Source: Acetobacteraceae bacterium (GTDB lineage: Bacteria; Pseudomonadota; Alphaproteobacteria; Acetobacterales; Acetobacteraceae). Taken from it: DNA of 64,000 bases. A model generated the notes under the pieces. It saw nothing but the letters and a program-made list of their open reading frames with translations, searched no databases and was not told where the DNA came from. The translations under genes and the position numbers were made by a program. Every line of letters begins with the position of its first letter. Within the stretch, counting starts at the first letter, position 1. This document shows, one piece after another, positions 25,550 to 34,436 of the stretch. The DNA lies in assembly GCA_003506895.1 (NCBI GenBank), contig DNXO01000162.1, positions 26,555-90,554 on the forward strand. Direction: 5' to 3'.

Positions 25550-26503
25550 TCAGTGGGCCAGACGCATCGGGGCGCCTCGGGCATAGGCAACGACCTGTTC
25601 GAAACATTCTCGGAAATAGAGCTCGAAATTATCCCATTCGGCCCAGCCGAGATGCGGGGTACACAGGACGTTCGGCATGGACAGGTAGGGGTGGTCGCCG
25701 CCGGTGATGGGTTCCTGTTCATAGACATCGACCGCGGCATAGCCCGGTCGTCCAGCCCGCAAACCGGCCAGCAATGCGCCCGGCTGGATCAGTTCGGCGC
25801 GGGATGTGTTGACCAGCAGGGCGGTGGGCTTCATCCGCGCAAGATCCTCCGGCCCGACGATCCCGCGGGTGTCGGGACGCAGGCGAACGTGCAACGACAA
25901 GACGTCGGCGCGTTCGAACAGATCGGCCTTGCTGGCAGCGAAATCATAGCCCACGGCTCTGGCTTTCGCGGCCGAGGTATCCTGTCCCCAGGCGAGGATG
26001 TTCATGCCCATCCCTGCCCCGGCCTTGGCAACGATGGAGCCGATCGCGCCCAGGCCGAAGATGCCCAGGGTACTGCCCGCCAAGCGATGGGACAGCGTGC
26101 AGGGCCAGTCACCACGGCGCATCCGTTCCGCTTCCAAGGCAATGTTGCGGCGGGAGGCGACGATCAGCGCGACCGTGAGTTCGGCTGGCGCGGTAGGCGC
26201 GTTGCTGACACCGATTGAGACCAGAACCCCGTGGTCCTTGCAGGCCTGATAGTCGATCGTGGTCGACGCCCGGCCAACCAGCGCGATCAGTTTCAGGTTC
26301 GGCAGTCGTTCGATCAACGCGCGTGAGAAATCCACCCGTTCGCGGATCGCGACGATCACTTCGGCCGGATGCAGACGCCCAACCAGTTGTTCGAAATCGG
26401 CGGCGGGTTCACGGTACCGGGTGACGTCGTGTTCCGCCAACAGGCCGAAACAGGACAGGCGATCGACCATGTCCTGGTAGTCGTCGGGGATAACGATTTT
26501 CAT
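25550..26503 (-). CDS. D-2-hydroxyacid dehydrogenase (D-isomer-specific)
   Basis: A 317-residue NAD(P)-dependent enzyme that interconverts 2-hydroxy and 2-keto acids. It begins MKIVIPDDYQDMVDRLSCFG. The cofactor-binding GLGAIGSIVAKAGAGMGM is in the middle third, and the catalytic His is in LCTPHLGWAEWDN; a NTSRAELI block with the preceding region supplies the Arg/Glu of the catalytic triad. It overlaps the upstream isomerase-type gene by 4 bases and abuts the MFS gene, an operon that fits hydroxyacid uptake and oxidation. Confidence 0.9.
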   Translation of the reverse strand: MKIVIPDDYQDMVDRLSCFGLLAEHDVTRYREPAADFEQLVGRLHPAEVIVAIRERVDFSRALIERLPNLKLIALVGRASTTIDYQACKDHGVLVSIGVSNAPTAPAELTVALIVASRRNIALEAERMRRGDWPCTLSHRLAGSTLGIFGLGAIGSIVAKAGAGMGMNILAWGQDTSAAKARAVGYDFAASKADLFERADVLSLHVRLRPDTRGIVGPEDLARMKPTALLVNTSRAELIQPGALLAGLRAGRPGYAAVDVYEQEPITGGDHPYLSMPNVLCTPHLGWAEWDNFELYFRECFEQVVAYARGAPMRLAH

Positions 26504-27231
26504 TGTGATTCCATGTCGTCTCGTAGAAGCCGGCCCCAACCGAGAACCGGTGCGTGGTACCCGGCCAGCCGCAGTACGGCCCACAGGCTGACCTGGTTCG
26601 TGGTTAGAACCGGCTTGCCGATCGCGGCCTCCAGACGGTCAACGATCCCCATGGTCAGCCAGTTGCCGCAAGCCAGCATCACGGCGTCCGCGTCCGGCCG
26701 GTTGACGGCAAGGCCCAGATCGTAGGCGGTCTGCTCCTCCAGGACGCCGATATCCAGATTGCTGACGTGGCCCAACGCTTTGTGCGCCAGGACCCGGAAG
26801 CCGCTGGCCTCGATAAAGGCGGCGGACGTTACGTTGGTGGCGTCGCTCCAGGGCGCGGCGATGACCAGGCGCCTGGCGTTTAGCACGGTCAATGCCTGGA
26901 TCAGCGCGGTCGAAGCCGTTGTGGCTTTCTTCCCCGATGCGGCCTCGATACGCCTGATCAGTTCTTGATCGTATCCGAGGCCGTTGCGCGAGCTGGGCGC
27001 GGTGGCGGCCAGGACAATCGCTTCAACATCGGCGTCCGCGAGTTTCCGGCTTTCGGTTTCGATGTCTTCAACGATTCGGGCGGTAGAGGACGGTTCCACA
27101 GTGCGCAGCGGCAGGCGGGCGACATGCAGGGTCACGCCCTGCGGCATGATCCTGTTGTATTCGATTTCCTGCGTGGTGTTGGATGACGGAAGCAGCAGAC
27201 CGATCCGCCTGCTTCCCTGGCGCGATGGCAT
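26500..27231 (-). CDS. Maleate isomerase / arylmalonate decarboxylase-family protein
   Basis: A 243-residue member of the Asp/Glu/hydantoin racemase superfamily. Two-Cys members (maleate isomerase, racemases) have a Cys near residue 75 and another near 190. Here the first position reads VLAATAPSSRNG (no Cys) and the second reads MLACGNWLTM (Cys present). A single catalytic Cys with Ser/Thr in the first loop resembles arylmalonate decarboxylase. The exact reaction is not predictable. ATG 27231 is preceded by GGAGG and is favoured over an upstream start. It heads the operon with the dehydrogenase and MFS transporter. Confidence 0.75.
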   Translation of the reverse strand: MPSRQGSRRIGLLLPSSNTTQEIEYNRIMPQGVTLHVARLPLRTVEPSSTARIVEDIETESRKLADADVEAIVLAATAPSSRNGLGYDQELIRRIEAASGKKATTASTALIQALTVLNARRLVIAAPWSDATNVTSAAFIEASGFRVLAHKALGHVSNLDIGVLEEQTAYDLGLAVNRPDADAVMLACGNWLTMGIVDRLEAAIGKPVLTTNQVSLWAVLRLAGYHAPVLGWGRLLRDDMESQ

Positions 27232-27329
27232 TTTGTTTCCTCCGTTTCGGGTGAACAAATGTCACAAACGGGGTGGCGGGAGTCAAACCAGCCTTCCCAT
27301 CCCCCACCGTTCCGTTAGCATCAACCGCG

Positions 27330-28586
27330 ATGAGGGACGCGCCGGAGCATAACCCGAACCAGGACTACCCTACGCTGCGGCCAAGCGACAGGGGTTGGCA
27401 GCGTACTTTGTGGGCAATGGTCGGAATCCAATTCGTCATGACGGGCGCGATCAACTTCCTCAGTCCGATCATCCCGCTGATGCTACCCGAGCTGGGGGTA
27501 CGGACGACCGAGGGCGTGGACATCTGGGCGGGGGTCATTACGGGTGCCACGTCGTTCGTGGCGGCGTTCGCTTCGCCGATCTGGGGACGGGTTGCGGACA
27601 AACACGGGCGGAAACTGGCACTGCTGCGCTCCAGCTTCGCCATCGCGTTGTTCACCGCACTGATGGGGCTATCGACCAATGTCTGGCAGTTCTTCGGCGC
27701 CAGGGCTGTCATGGGTGTGTTCGCGGGGTTTTCCTCGGCGGCGATCGCACTGGTGGCCAGCACGGTGCCGGAACGGCGGCTGGGGTATGCGCTGGGATGG
27801 CTGTCGTCCGGGCAGTTGGTCGGCTCCCTGGTCGGGCCAGTTATCGGCGGGCTGCTCGCCGATGTGACTGGAAGTTATCGGGCGCCGTTCTTCTGGTGCG
27901 CGGGCATCACCTGCGCCGGACTGGTGTTGGTCTGGGCGGTGGTCGTTGAGGATTTCCGCCCCGTTGTTTCAACAGGCAAGAAGCCGTCGGTCTTCGCCGG
28001 GTTCGCGCTGATCACGGGGTCGTCCGGATTGGCGGCGCTGTTCCTGGTGCTGCTGATGGCGCAGTTGAGCACGCGGACGATCGCGCCGGTCGTGACGATC
28101 TTCGTGCAGACGCTGATCGGTTCGCCGCCGGAGATCGCGACGCTGTCCGGCATTGCGTTCTCGATCACCGGGCTGGCGAACTTGGTCGCGGCGCCGTTTC
28201 TGGGGAACCGCAGCGACATTATCGGATATCGGAAGGTGCTGCTGATCTGCCTGCTGGGCGCGACGCTGACCAGCGTGCCGCAGATTTTCGTCGGCAGTTA
28301 TTGGGGGTTTCTGGCGGAGCGGTTTGCGGTCGGATTGTTCATCGGCGGGATTCTGCCGACGGCGAATGCGCTGATCGGACGGAGTGTGTCGCGCGAGAAC
28401 CGGGGAACGGTTTACGGGATGACGTCGTCGGCGACGTTCCTGGGGAACTCGCTGGGGCCGCTGATGGGCGGCGGGATCGCGGCCGGGTTTGGCATACGGT
28501 GGGTGTTTGTTGTGACGGCTTTGCTGCTGGCCGGAAACCTGGTTTGGGTTTGGTTTACGGTGCCGGAGTTGCGGGAGGACTGTTAG
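27330..28586 (+). CDS. MFS efflux-type transporter (DHA1-like)
   Basis: A 418-residue twelve-helix permease, with the loop 2-3 motif SPIWGRVADKHGRKLALLRS and the fifth-helix region SSGQLVGSLVGPVIGGLLAD (motif C-like) typical of drug:H+ antiporters. ATG 27330 sits after a poorly conserved 19-codon upstream frame. It is divergent from the Asp/Glu-racemase-type operon. It may export a metabolite or toxic compound; no regulator is adjacent. Confidence 0.82.
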   Translation: MRDAPEHNPNQDYPTLRPSDRGWQRTLWAMVGIQFVMTGAINFLSPIIPLMLPELGVRTTEGVDIWAGVITGATSFVAAFASPIWGRVADKHGRKLALLRSSFAIALFTALMGLSTNVWQFFGARAVMGVFAGFSSAAIALVASTVPERRLGYALGWLSSGQLVGSLVGPVIGGLLADVTGSYRAPFFWCAGITCAGLVLVWAVVVEDFRPVVSTGKKPSVFAGFALITGSSGLAALFLVLLMAQLSTRTIAPVVTIFVQTLIGSPPEIATLSGIAFSITGLANLVAAPFLGNRSDIIGYRKVLLICLLGATLTSVPQIFVGSYWGFLAERFAVGLFIGGILPTANALIGRSVSRENRGTVYGMTSSATFLGNSLGPLMGGGIAAGFGIRWVFVVTALLLAGNLVWVWFTVPELREDC

Positions 28587-28608
28587 GACCGGGGCTCGAA
28601 TGGGTTCA

Positions 28609-28673
28609 TCACGGATTTGGGGGATTTGTACACGGATTTTTGGGAGACGTTTTTAACCGCCGATAGGACCGAT
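28609..28673. repeat. Degenerate CACGGATTT-type short repeats
   Basis: Between the convergent MFS and DctM genes, the motif CACGGATTT occurs at 28610-28618 and 28631-28639, with the related CGCCGAT and ACCGAT at about 28659-28664 and 28668-28673. The stretch is non-coding. Such (C)ACGGAT-like degenerate tandem motifs are widespread in intergenic DNA of several bacterial groups; their origin is unclear. Confidence 0.4.
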
Positions 28674-28745
28674 ATAATTGCGTTCTCCGATTGCTCTGGC
28701 GCGTCGCGGGGTTGGATCACCGCCCGAACCCGATGCCGCCGGATA

Positions 28746-30089
28746 TCAGGGGCAAATATACCCCGCCCCGGAAGGCGACTTGAAGCACCCCACCGATTCC
28801 GGAAAGGCGTGCCGCGGTAGCCAAAGAACGATCTCCGGCAGGAAGATCGTAAAGGCGATCGCTGCGAAGAAGATCAGATAGATCGGCAAACTTGCTCGAA
28901 GCGCCGAGGAAAATCGGACGTCCAGGAATTTCGATGCCATCAGCAACGCAAGACCATAGGGCGGCGTGATCAGTCCGAACGCCAGCGTGACGATCAGCAC
29001 CACGCCCATATGGACTGGGTTGATGTTGGCTTGGTCAGTCAGAGCGTTCACGACGGGCATGAAGATGATGATCGCCGGCACCGGCTCGATAAAATCGCCG
29101 ACGATCACGAACACCACCACCAGCGCGAACATGGTCAGCGCCGCATTGTCCCCGGCGAAGGCACCGATCCATCCCGCGACCACGATCGGGCCGCGCAGAT
29201 AGGCCAGCATCCAGCCAAACGCCGTCGCGGCGGCGATGGTGATCAGCGGGAGGGAGTAGATCAGCCCGGCCTGCATGAAGTCATGCGGGACGTTCTTCAG
29301 GTGCCCCGGGTTCAGGAACGGGATCACCACCAGCAGGATGTAGGCGATGGCGATCACGCCGGCCTCGGTCGGGGTGAACCAGCCGGTCAGGATGCCGCCC
29401 AGCAGAATGACCGGGATCATCATGGGCAAGGACGCCGAACGTCCGGCGGTCGCCAGTTGGCGGAAAGTCGCGCGTGGGCGCTGGAAGCCGCGCGGGCCGA
29501 AGAAATAGCAGTAGATCATCAGGCCGAAGCCGATGAACAGGCCGGGGGCGATGCCGCCCAGGAACAGGCCGGCGATGGAGACGTTGCCAATGGCGCCATA
29601 AACCACCGCCATGATCGACGGCGGGACCAGCGCGGCGATCGTAGAGGCCGCCGCGATCAGGGCCGCGGTGAATTCGGGGCGGTAGCCCTCGCGTGCCATC
29701 GGCTTGGCCATGGTGCGGGAAAGCACCGCGACGTCGGCCGACGACGACCCGGACATACCGGAGAAGAACATCGAAAACACCGTCGTCACCTGCGCTAGCC
29801 CGCCGCGAACGTGCCCAACCAGGGCCTGCGACAGTTCCGCGATGCGAATGACGACGTTGGCGGAGGTCATCAGCTCGCCAACCAGCAGGAAGAACGGGAT
29901 CGCCATCAACGCTTCGGAATCGATGCCGTTGAAGAGCTGCCCCATCATCGATTGCAGGCTGATCGGGGTGAATGCAGTTCCGGCCAGCACGCCGGCAATC
30001 AGCGCAAAGGCAACCGGGACGCCAAGATACCCCAGCGAAAGGAATACCGCGGTCATACAACCGAGGAGCACGGCGTTAGAGGTCATCAT
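28746..30089 (-). CDS. dctM: TRAP transporter large permease (DctM)
   Basis: A 447-residue membrane protein with about 12-14 hydrophobic segments and the DctM block GVLAGTAFTPISLQSM, the GMSGSSSADVAVLS loop and LFLGGIAPGLF. It moves a dicarboxylate or other small acid using the sodium gradient. The last roughly 20 residues, beginning near LPRHAFPESVGCFKSP, are a non-hydrophobic tail not expected of the core family. The start overlaps dctQ by 4 bases. Confidence 0.93.
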   Translation of the reverse strand: MMTSNAVLLGCMTAVFLSLGYLGVPVAFALIAGVLAGTAFTPISLQSMMGQLFNGIDSEALMAIPFFLLVGELMTSANVVIRIAELSQALVGHVRGGLAQVTTVFSMFFSGMSGSSSADVAVLSRTMAKPMAREGYRPEFTAALIAAASTIAALVPPSIMAVVYGAIGNVSIAGLFLGGIAPGLFIGFGLMIYCYFFGPRGFQRPRATFRQLATAGRSASLPMMIPVILLGGILTGWFTPTEAGVIAIAYILLVVIPFLNPGHLKNVPHDFMQAGLIYSLPLITIAAATAFGWMLAYLRGPIVVAGWIGAFAGDNAALTMFALVVVFVIVGDFIEPVPAIIIFMPVVNALTDQANINPVHMGVVLIVTLAFGLITPPYGLALLMASKFLDVRFSSALRASLPIYLIFFAAIAFTIFLPEIVLWLPRHAFPESVGCFKSPSGAGYICP

Positions 30090-30631
30090 AGGCCAGTGTC
30101 CCGAGCGATACCGTCGCCGATGGGGGCGGCAAAGCCGTTACGCAGACCGTTGACGATCTGCTCCAGCGAGAACAGCGCGACAAGCGCACCGCAAAGTGGG
30201 ATGCCGGTATAAAGATAGGTCATCGGCAGCATCGAGGGCATACGGAAACTGCCAAGTCCCGTCATCATGTTTTGCCAACCGAACCAGACCATGGCGAGGC
30301 CGACGAGCAGCACGACGGAGCGGTTGAAGACCTCGAAGAAACGTCGGGGTGCGCCGGACATTTTCTCGGTCAGCGCTGACAGGTACAGATGATCGTTACG
30401 ACGCGTGGCGACCGAGGCACCGATGAACACGCCATAGGTGAAGAAGGTCGAAGTCACCTCCTGCAACCAAAGCAGTGCGTGGCCGGATTCCCGTGTCACG
30501 ACATCGATCAACGTAGAAACCGTGAAGACCGCCAGGCACAGCCCGCACAGGATCATCAGCCACTTTTCAAGCACGTCGAAGGCGGACCACTTCAGATGGC
30601 GGTCCGTTTCGAGAACGATTGGTGCCGTCAC
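30086..30631 (-). CDS. dctQ: TRAP transporter small permease (DctQ)
   Basis: A 181-residue four-helix DctQ protein with the usual WLQEVTSTFFTYGVFIGASV and hydrophobic segments near residues 20-40, 55-75, 95-115 and 140-160. It partners DctM. The start is a GTG at 30631, which overlaps the dctP stop by 4 bases (GTGA), giving tight coupling in the dctP-dctQ-dctM order. Confidence 0.92.
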   Translation of the reverse strand: MTAPIVLETDRHLKWSAFDVLEKWLMILCGLCLAVFTVSTLIDVVTRESGHALLWLQEVTSTFFTYGVFIGASVATRRNDHLYLSALTEKMSGAPRRFFEVFNRSVVLLVGLAMVWFGWQNMMTGLGSFRMPSMLPMTYLYTGIPLCGALVALFSLEQIVNGLRNGFAAPIGDGIARDTGL

Positions 30632-31632
30632 TGGACGGAGCGGCAGATTTCGAGGATCTTTGTCGCATGCGGACCAAGGTCGGACGCGATCTTATCCTGC
30701 AACGGTTTGGCGGCAGCGATGAAGCCAGACTTGTCCACGTCGCCAACAAATTTCACGCCCAGTTTTTCAAGTTTGACGCGGGATTTGTGTTCCAGGGCGA
30801 TCGCCTGGGCCGGTTCTTTCGTTGCCACCTCGGTCGCAGCGGCCTCAACCCAGCCTTTTTGTTCGGCGGTCAGCGAGTCCCATAATTTTCCGCTGATCCA
30901 CAGCAGGTTGTTGTTCGCCTCATGCTCGGTCATCGACATGATTGGGGCGACTTCGTAGTGCTTGTTGGTGTCGTAAACGTTGATGCCGTTCTCGGCCATG
31001 TCCACTACACCGGTCTGCAAGCTGGTATATACACTGCCGAACGGCATATGCACCGTTTGGGCGCCGTAGGCCGGGAACATCGCGTCCTCGGTCGGGGTCG
31101 CCTGCACGCGGATCTTCAGATTTTTGACATCGGCAATCGAGTGGATCTCTTTCTTGCCGTAAAGATCGCGCAGCCCCAGCGTCAGCGGCACCAGGAAATG
31201 GGCGTCCTTCACGGTGGCGTCGAACATCTCCCGCAACGCGGCCGCCAGCCTGGGATCGGCGATGGCGCGAACCAGTTGGTCCTCGGACGTGAATAGATAA
31301 TGGATCGACAGCACACCGGCTTCCGGCGAGACGGTCGCGGCATTGGCAGAGGAACTGAAGATGAAGTCGATGTCGCCGGTGCGGATCTTCTGCAGCATCT
31401 GCGGCTCCTGGCCCAACTGTGCGCCGGGGAACTGGTCGATGGCCATCGTCCCTTTGCTGAGTTCGGCCAGCTTGGCGGCAAACAGGTCGGCGCCCACGCC
31501 GTATCCGGTCGTGTGTGGCTGGTCGTAACCCAGGCTGTAGTGCTTAACCTCGGCCGCTCGGACAGGGGCGGCGAAAAAGGCCGCTACGCCCACGGCACAC
31601 AGAAGGGCGGTCCGAATACGGCCTGCCAGCAT
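30628..31632 (-). CDS. dctP: TRAP transporter substrate-binding protein (DctP)
   Basis: A 334-residue periplasmic solute-binding protein with a signal peptide at about residues 1-27 (LLCAVGVAAFFAAPVRAA). The ligand Arg is in the segment VKNLKIRVQATP, typical of DctP-family carboxylate binding, and PFGSVYTSLQTGVVDMAENG is the family block. It opens the TRAP operon and is divergent from the TPP-enzyme operon across a 159-base gap, so a single regulator could control both. The ligand is probably an organic acid. Confidence 0.93.
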   Translation of the reverse strand: MLAGRIRTALLCAVGVAAFFAAPVRAAEVKHYSLGYDQPHTTGYGVGADLFAAKLAELSKGTMAIDQFPGAQLGQEPQMLQKIRTGDIDFIFSSSANAATVSPEAGVLSIHYLFTSEDQLVRAIADPRLAAALREMFDATVKDAHFLVPLTLGLRDLYGKKEIHSIADVKNLKIRVQATPTEDAMFPAYGAQTVHMPFGSVYTSLQTGVVDMAENGINVYDTNKHYEVAPIMSMTEHEANNNLLWISGKLWDSLTAEQKGWVEAAATEVATKEPAQAIALEHKSRVKLEKLGVKFVGDVDKSGFIAAAKPLQDKIASDLGPHATKILEICRSVQ

Positions 31633-31791
31633 GACATCTCTCCCTTTGGGTTCGCTCGCTTGGTGCGGCGATTACAGACAGTTAATCTAACGGGCTGTAT
31701 CGTCGCCGTCCATGCATGAGCGGATGGTTCGCGGATTTCCCGTCATTCGAAAACCACTCTAAGTTCCTCCCAACCGACGGGGGAACTATCC

Positions 31792-33483
31792 ATGACGCAG
31801 ATCGAACCGGTCACCGGTGCCGAATTCCTGGCGCGCAGCCTGGCCGCCAATGGCACCAGCCATGTCTTCTTTATCGACGCCGTCCTGCGCCGTACCTTGA
31901 TCGAGCTTGGAACCCTGGGCGTGCAGCGCATCCTGGGCCACAGCGAAAAAGCGGTCGCCTATATGGCCGACGGTTACGCCCGCATCACCGGAAAGCCCGG
32001 CGTGTGTTTCGCGCAATCGGTCGGGGCGGCGAACCTCGCGTCCGGGTTGCAGGACGCCTACCTGGGACGGACGCCGGTGATCGCGATGACCGGGCACAAA
32101 CAGCCGTCGATGCAGCACCGGAACGCGTATCAGGAACTCCCGCACACCCCGATGTTTGCCCCCGTGACCAAGTTTTCCGCTCGGGTCGATCAGGCTGCCG
32201 ACCTACCGCGGTTGATGCGCCAGGCATGGCGGGAGGCCATGACCGGGACGCCCCGGCCCGCGCACCTGGATCTGAATGGGCTGATGGGCGAAGTGATCGA
32301 GACCGGGCTGGTGCATGAGGCGCCAGTTGCCGACCCGGCCTTCCAACTGACGCTGCCGCCACACCGCCCGGTAGCGGATGCCCGGGAGATCGAGCGCGCG
32401 GCGGAGCGTATCCTGGCGGCGAAGAAAGTGGTCATCGTCGCCGGTGAGGGCGCCACGGCGTCCGATGCCGGAAAGGAACTGCTGGCGCTGGCGGAGTTGA
32501 TCGCGGCGCCGATCGCGACGTCGCTGGGGGCCAGAGGCATCGTCCCGACGCGGCACCGGTTGGCCGTGGGATGCGCCGGCAACTACGCGGCGCCCCCGAC
32601 GAACCGGATCGTGCATGAGGCGGAACTGGTGGTATTCGTTGGATGCGAAACCGGCGATCAGGTTACCCACACCTGGCGCGTCCCGGCGATCGATACGCAG
32701 TGTGTGCAGATCGACCTCGATCCGACCGATATCGGGCGGTCTTATCCCAATACTCTGGGCGTGATGGGCGATCCAAAGGCGACCTTGGCGGCGCTGATCA
32801 CCGCGTTGGGCAAGCCGTCGCGGGATACCGCTTTCGCAAACCGAGCGGAGGGGATCATGCGGGCGTGGCGGCAAAGCCGGGCGGCCGCGTTGGCGAGCAA
32901 TGCGTCGCCGATCTGGCCGGATCGGCTGTGCACGGAGATCACCGCGGCGCTGCCGGCTGATGGAATCCTGGTTGCGGACACTGGATACTCCAGTATCTGG
33001 AGCAGTTCCCTGATTGAACTGAACGGCGAGGGGCAGACCTATCTGCGCGCGGCCGGCTCGTTGGGCTGGTCGTTCCCGGCGGCGCTGGGGGCGAAGTGCG
33101 CTGCGCCGGAGCGGAAAGTGATCTGCTGGTCAGGCGACGGGGCGCTGTATTATCACCTGGCCGAACTGGAAACCGCCCGACGGCGGGGCATCGCGGTGGT
33201 GCTGGTGGTCAACAACAACTCCGGTTTTGGGCAGGGTTGGCCGAATATCCAGCGTCAACAGGGGAACAAGCCGGGCGACGTGGCGGAACTGGTTCGTTTC
33301 GGACCAACCAACTTCGCCGATGTCGCCAGGGTCTTCGGGCTGCGGGGTATTCGGGTGGAAGAGCCGTCCCAGATCGGGCCGGCGCTGCGCGATGCGCTGG
33401 CCTCGGACGAAACCGTGGTGGTGGACGTCGCCACTGATATCAATTGCCGGGCACCGGAGCCCTGGCTGCCGGAAGGAGTGTAA
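31792..33483 (+). CDS. Thiamine diphosphate-dependent enzyme (acetolactate-synthase-like)
   Basis: A 563-residue three-domain TPP enzyme. The catalytic Glu is in LGHSEKAVAYMADGYAR of the N-terminal domain. The TPP/Mg motif GDGALYYHLAELET begins the C-terminal cofactor loop and ends in NNNSGFGQ. The family covers acetolactate synthase, benzoylformate decarboxylase, sulfoacetaldehyde acetyltransferase and oxalyl-CoA decarboxylase; this one cannot be assigned. It starts with ATG 31792 after GGGGG. It leads an operon with a 3-hydroxyacyl-CoA dehydrogenase and SDR, consistent with 2-keto acid carboligation or decarboxylation followed by reduction or oxidation. Confidence 0.88.
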   Translation: MTQIEPVTGAEFLARSLAANGTSHVFFIDAVLRRTLIELGTLGVQRILGHSEKAVAYMADGYARITGKPGVCFAQSVGAANLASGLQDAYLGRTPVIAMTGHKQPSMQHRNAYQELPHTPMFAPVTKFSARVDQAADLPRLMRQAWREAMTGTPRPAHLDLNGLMGEVIETGLVHEAPVADPAFQLTLPPHRPVADAREIERAAERILAAKKVVIVAGEGATASDAGKELLALAELIAAPIATSLGARGIVPTRHRLAVGCAGNYAAPPTNRIVHEAELVVFVGCETGDQVTHTWRVPAIDTQCVQIDLDPTDIGRSYPNTLGVMGDPKATLAALITALGKPSRDTAFANRAEGIMRAWRQSRAAALASNASPIWPDRLCTEITAALPADGILVADTGYSSIWSSSLIELNGEGQTYLRAAGSLGWSFPAALGAKCAAPERKVICWSGDGALYYHLAELETARRRGIAVVLVVNNNSGFGQGWPNIQRQQGNKPGDVAELVRFGPTNFADVARVFGLRGIRVEEPSQIGPALRDALASDETVVVDVATDINCRAPEPWLPEGV

Positions 33484-33485
33484 AA

Positions 33486-34436
33486 ATGGCAGAAGTCGCG
33501 GTTGTCGGCGCGGGCCTGATGGGGCACGCGCTGGCGTTGGTGTTCGCGCTGGGTGGGCACACGGTGCGCCTGACCGATAACAACCCCGAAACGCTGGAAC
33601 GGGCGCCTGGCCTTATGGCCACCGCGCTGGCAACCTTGTTGCAAGCCGGGGAAGCTGACGGGACCTGGAACCGTCAGCGCCTATCGGCGGCGGTGCGCTG
33701 CGTGCCGTCGCTGGCGGAAACGGTGAAGGGCGCCGAACTGGTGGTGGAGGCGGTGGTCGAACGACCCGACGTGAAGCGGGCGGTTTACGACCAGCTTCTG
33801 ACGCTGATGGAGCCGGACGCCATCCTGGCCAGCAATACCTCCAACCTGGATATTTTCCCGCTGGTGCCGGAGGGTTTGAAGGCGCGCACAATCATCGCGC
33901 ATTGGTACACGCCGCCCTATCTTTGCGATCTGGTGGATTTGTGCCCCGGACCGGGCACGAAACCAGGCGTGGTGGAGCATGTGCGCGACATCGTCGCGGC
34001 GATGGGCAAAGCGCCCGTCGTCTTCAAGCAGATGGTGCAGGGTTACGTCGCTAACCGCCTGCAAGCGGCTATGCAGCTAGAGGTTTACCGCCTGCTGGAT
34101 GAAGGGCTGGTGACTCCCAAGGATATCGATGATTCCGTCCTGCACGGTCTGGCCCTGCGGATACCGATCCTGGGGATCATGGCGAAGGCGGACTTCACCG
34201 GGCTGCTGCTGATGCAGCAGGGGATGAAAAACCGCAGCTACACGCCCCCCGTCCCGCGGGAAAAAAGCGAGACGCTGGACAAGCTGATCGAGGAAGGCCG
34301 CACCGGCGTCATGGCGGGCAAAGGGTATTTCGACTGGGGCGATCGCTCACCGGAAGAGCTGTTCCAGGAGCGTGACCGCAAACTTCTGGCATTGAAACAA
34401 GCGCTACGGGCAATCGGCCCGATGGAGGGCAAATGA
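33486..34436 (+). CDS. 3-hydroxyacyl-CoA dehydrogenase-family protein
   Basis: A 316-residue NAD-dependent dehydrogenase of the 3HCDH type. The nucleotide-binding VVGAGLMGHALALVFALGG is at about residues 5-23. The catalytic His is in IIAHWYTPPYLCDLVDL, where classical enzymes read HFFNPP. The C-terminal dimerisation domain has the segment QGYVANRLQAAMQLEVYRLL. The altered HWYTPP loop suggests a substrate other than a 3-hydroxyacyl-CoA, as in L-carnitine or gulonate dehydrogenases. It starts 2 bases after the TPP-enzyme stop and overlaps the SDR by 4. Confidence 0.86.
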   Translation: MAEVAVVGAGLMGHALALVFALGGHTVRLTDNNPETLERAPGLMATALATLLQAGEADGTWNRQRLSAAVRCVPSLAETVKGAELVVEAVVERPDVKRAVYDQLLTLMEPDAILASNTSNLDIFPLVPEGLKARTIIAHWYTPPYLCDLVDLCPGPGTKPGVVEHVRDIVAAMGKAPVVFKQMVQGYVANRLQAAMQLEVYRLLDEGLVTPKDIDDSVLHGLALRIPILGIMAKADFTGLLLMQQGMKNRSYTPPVPREKSETLDKLIEEGRTGVMAGKGYFDWGDRSPEELFQERDRKLLALKQALRAIGPMEGK

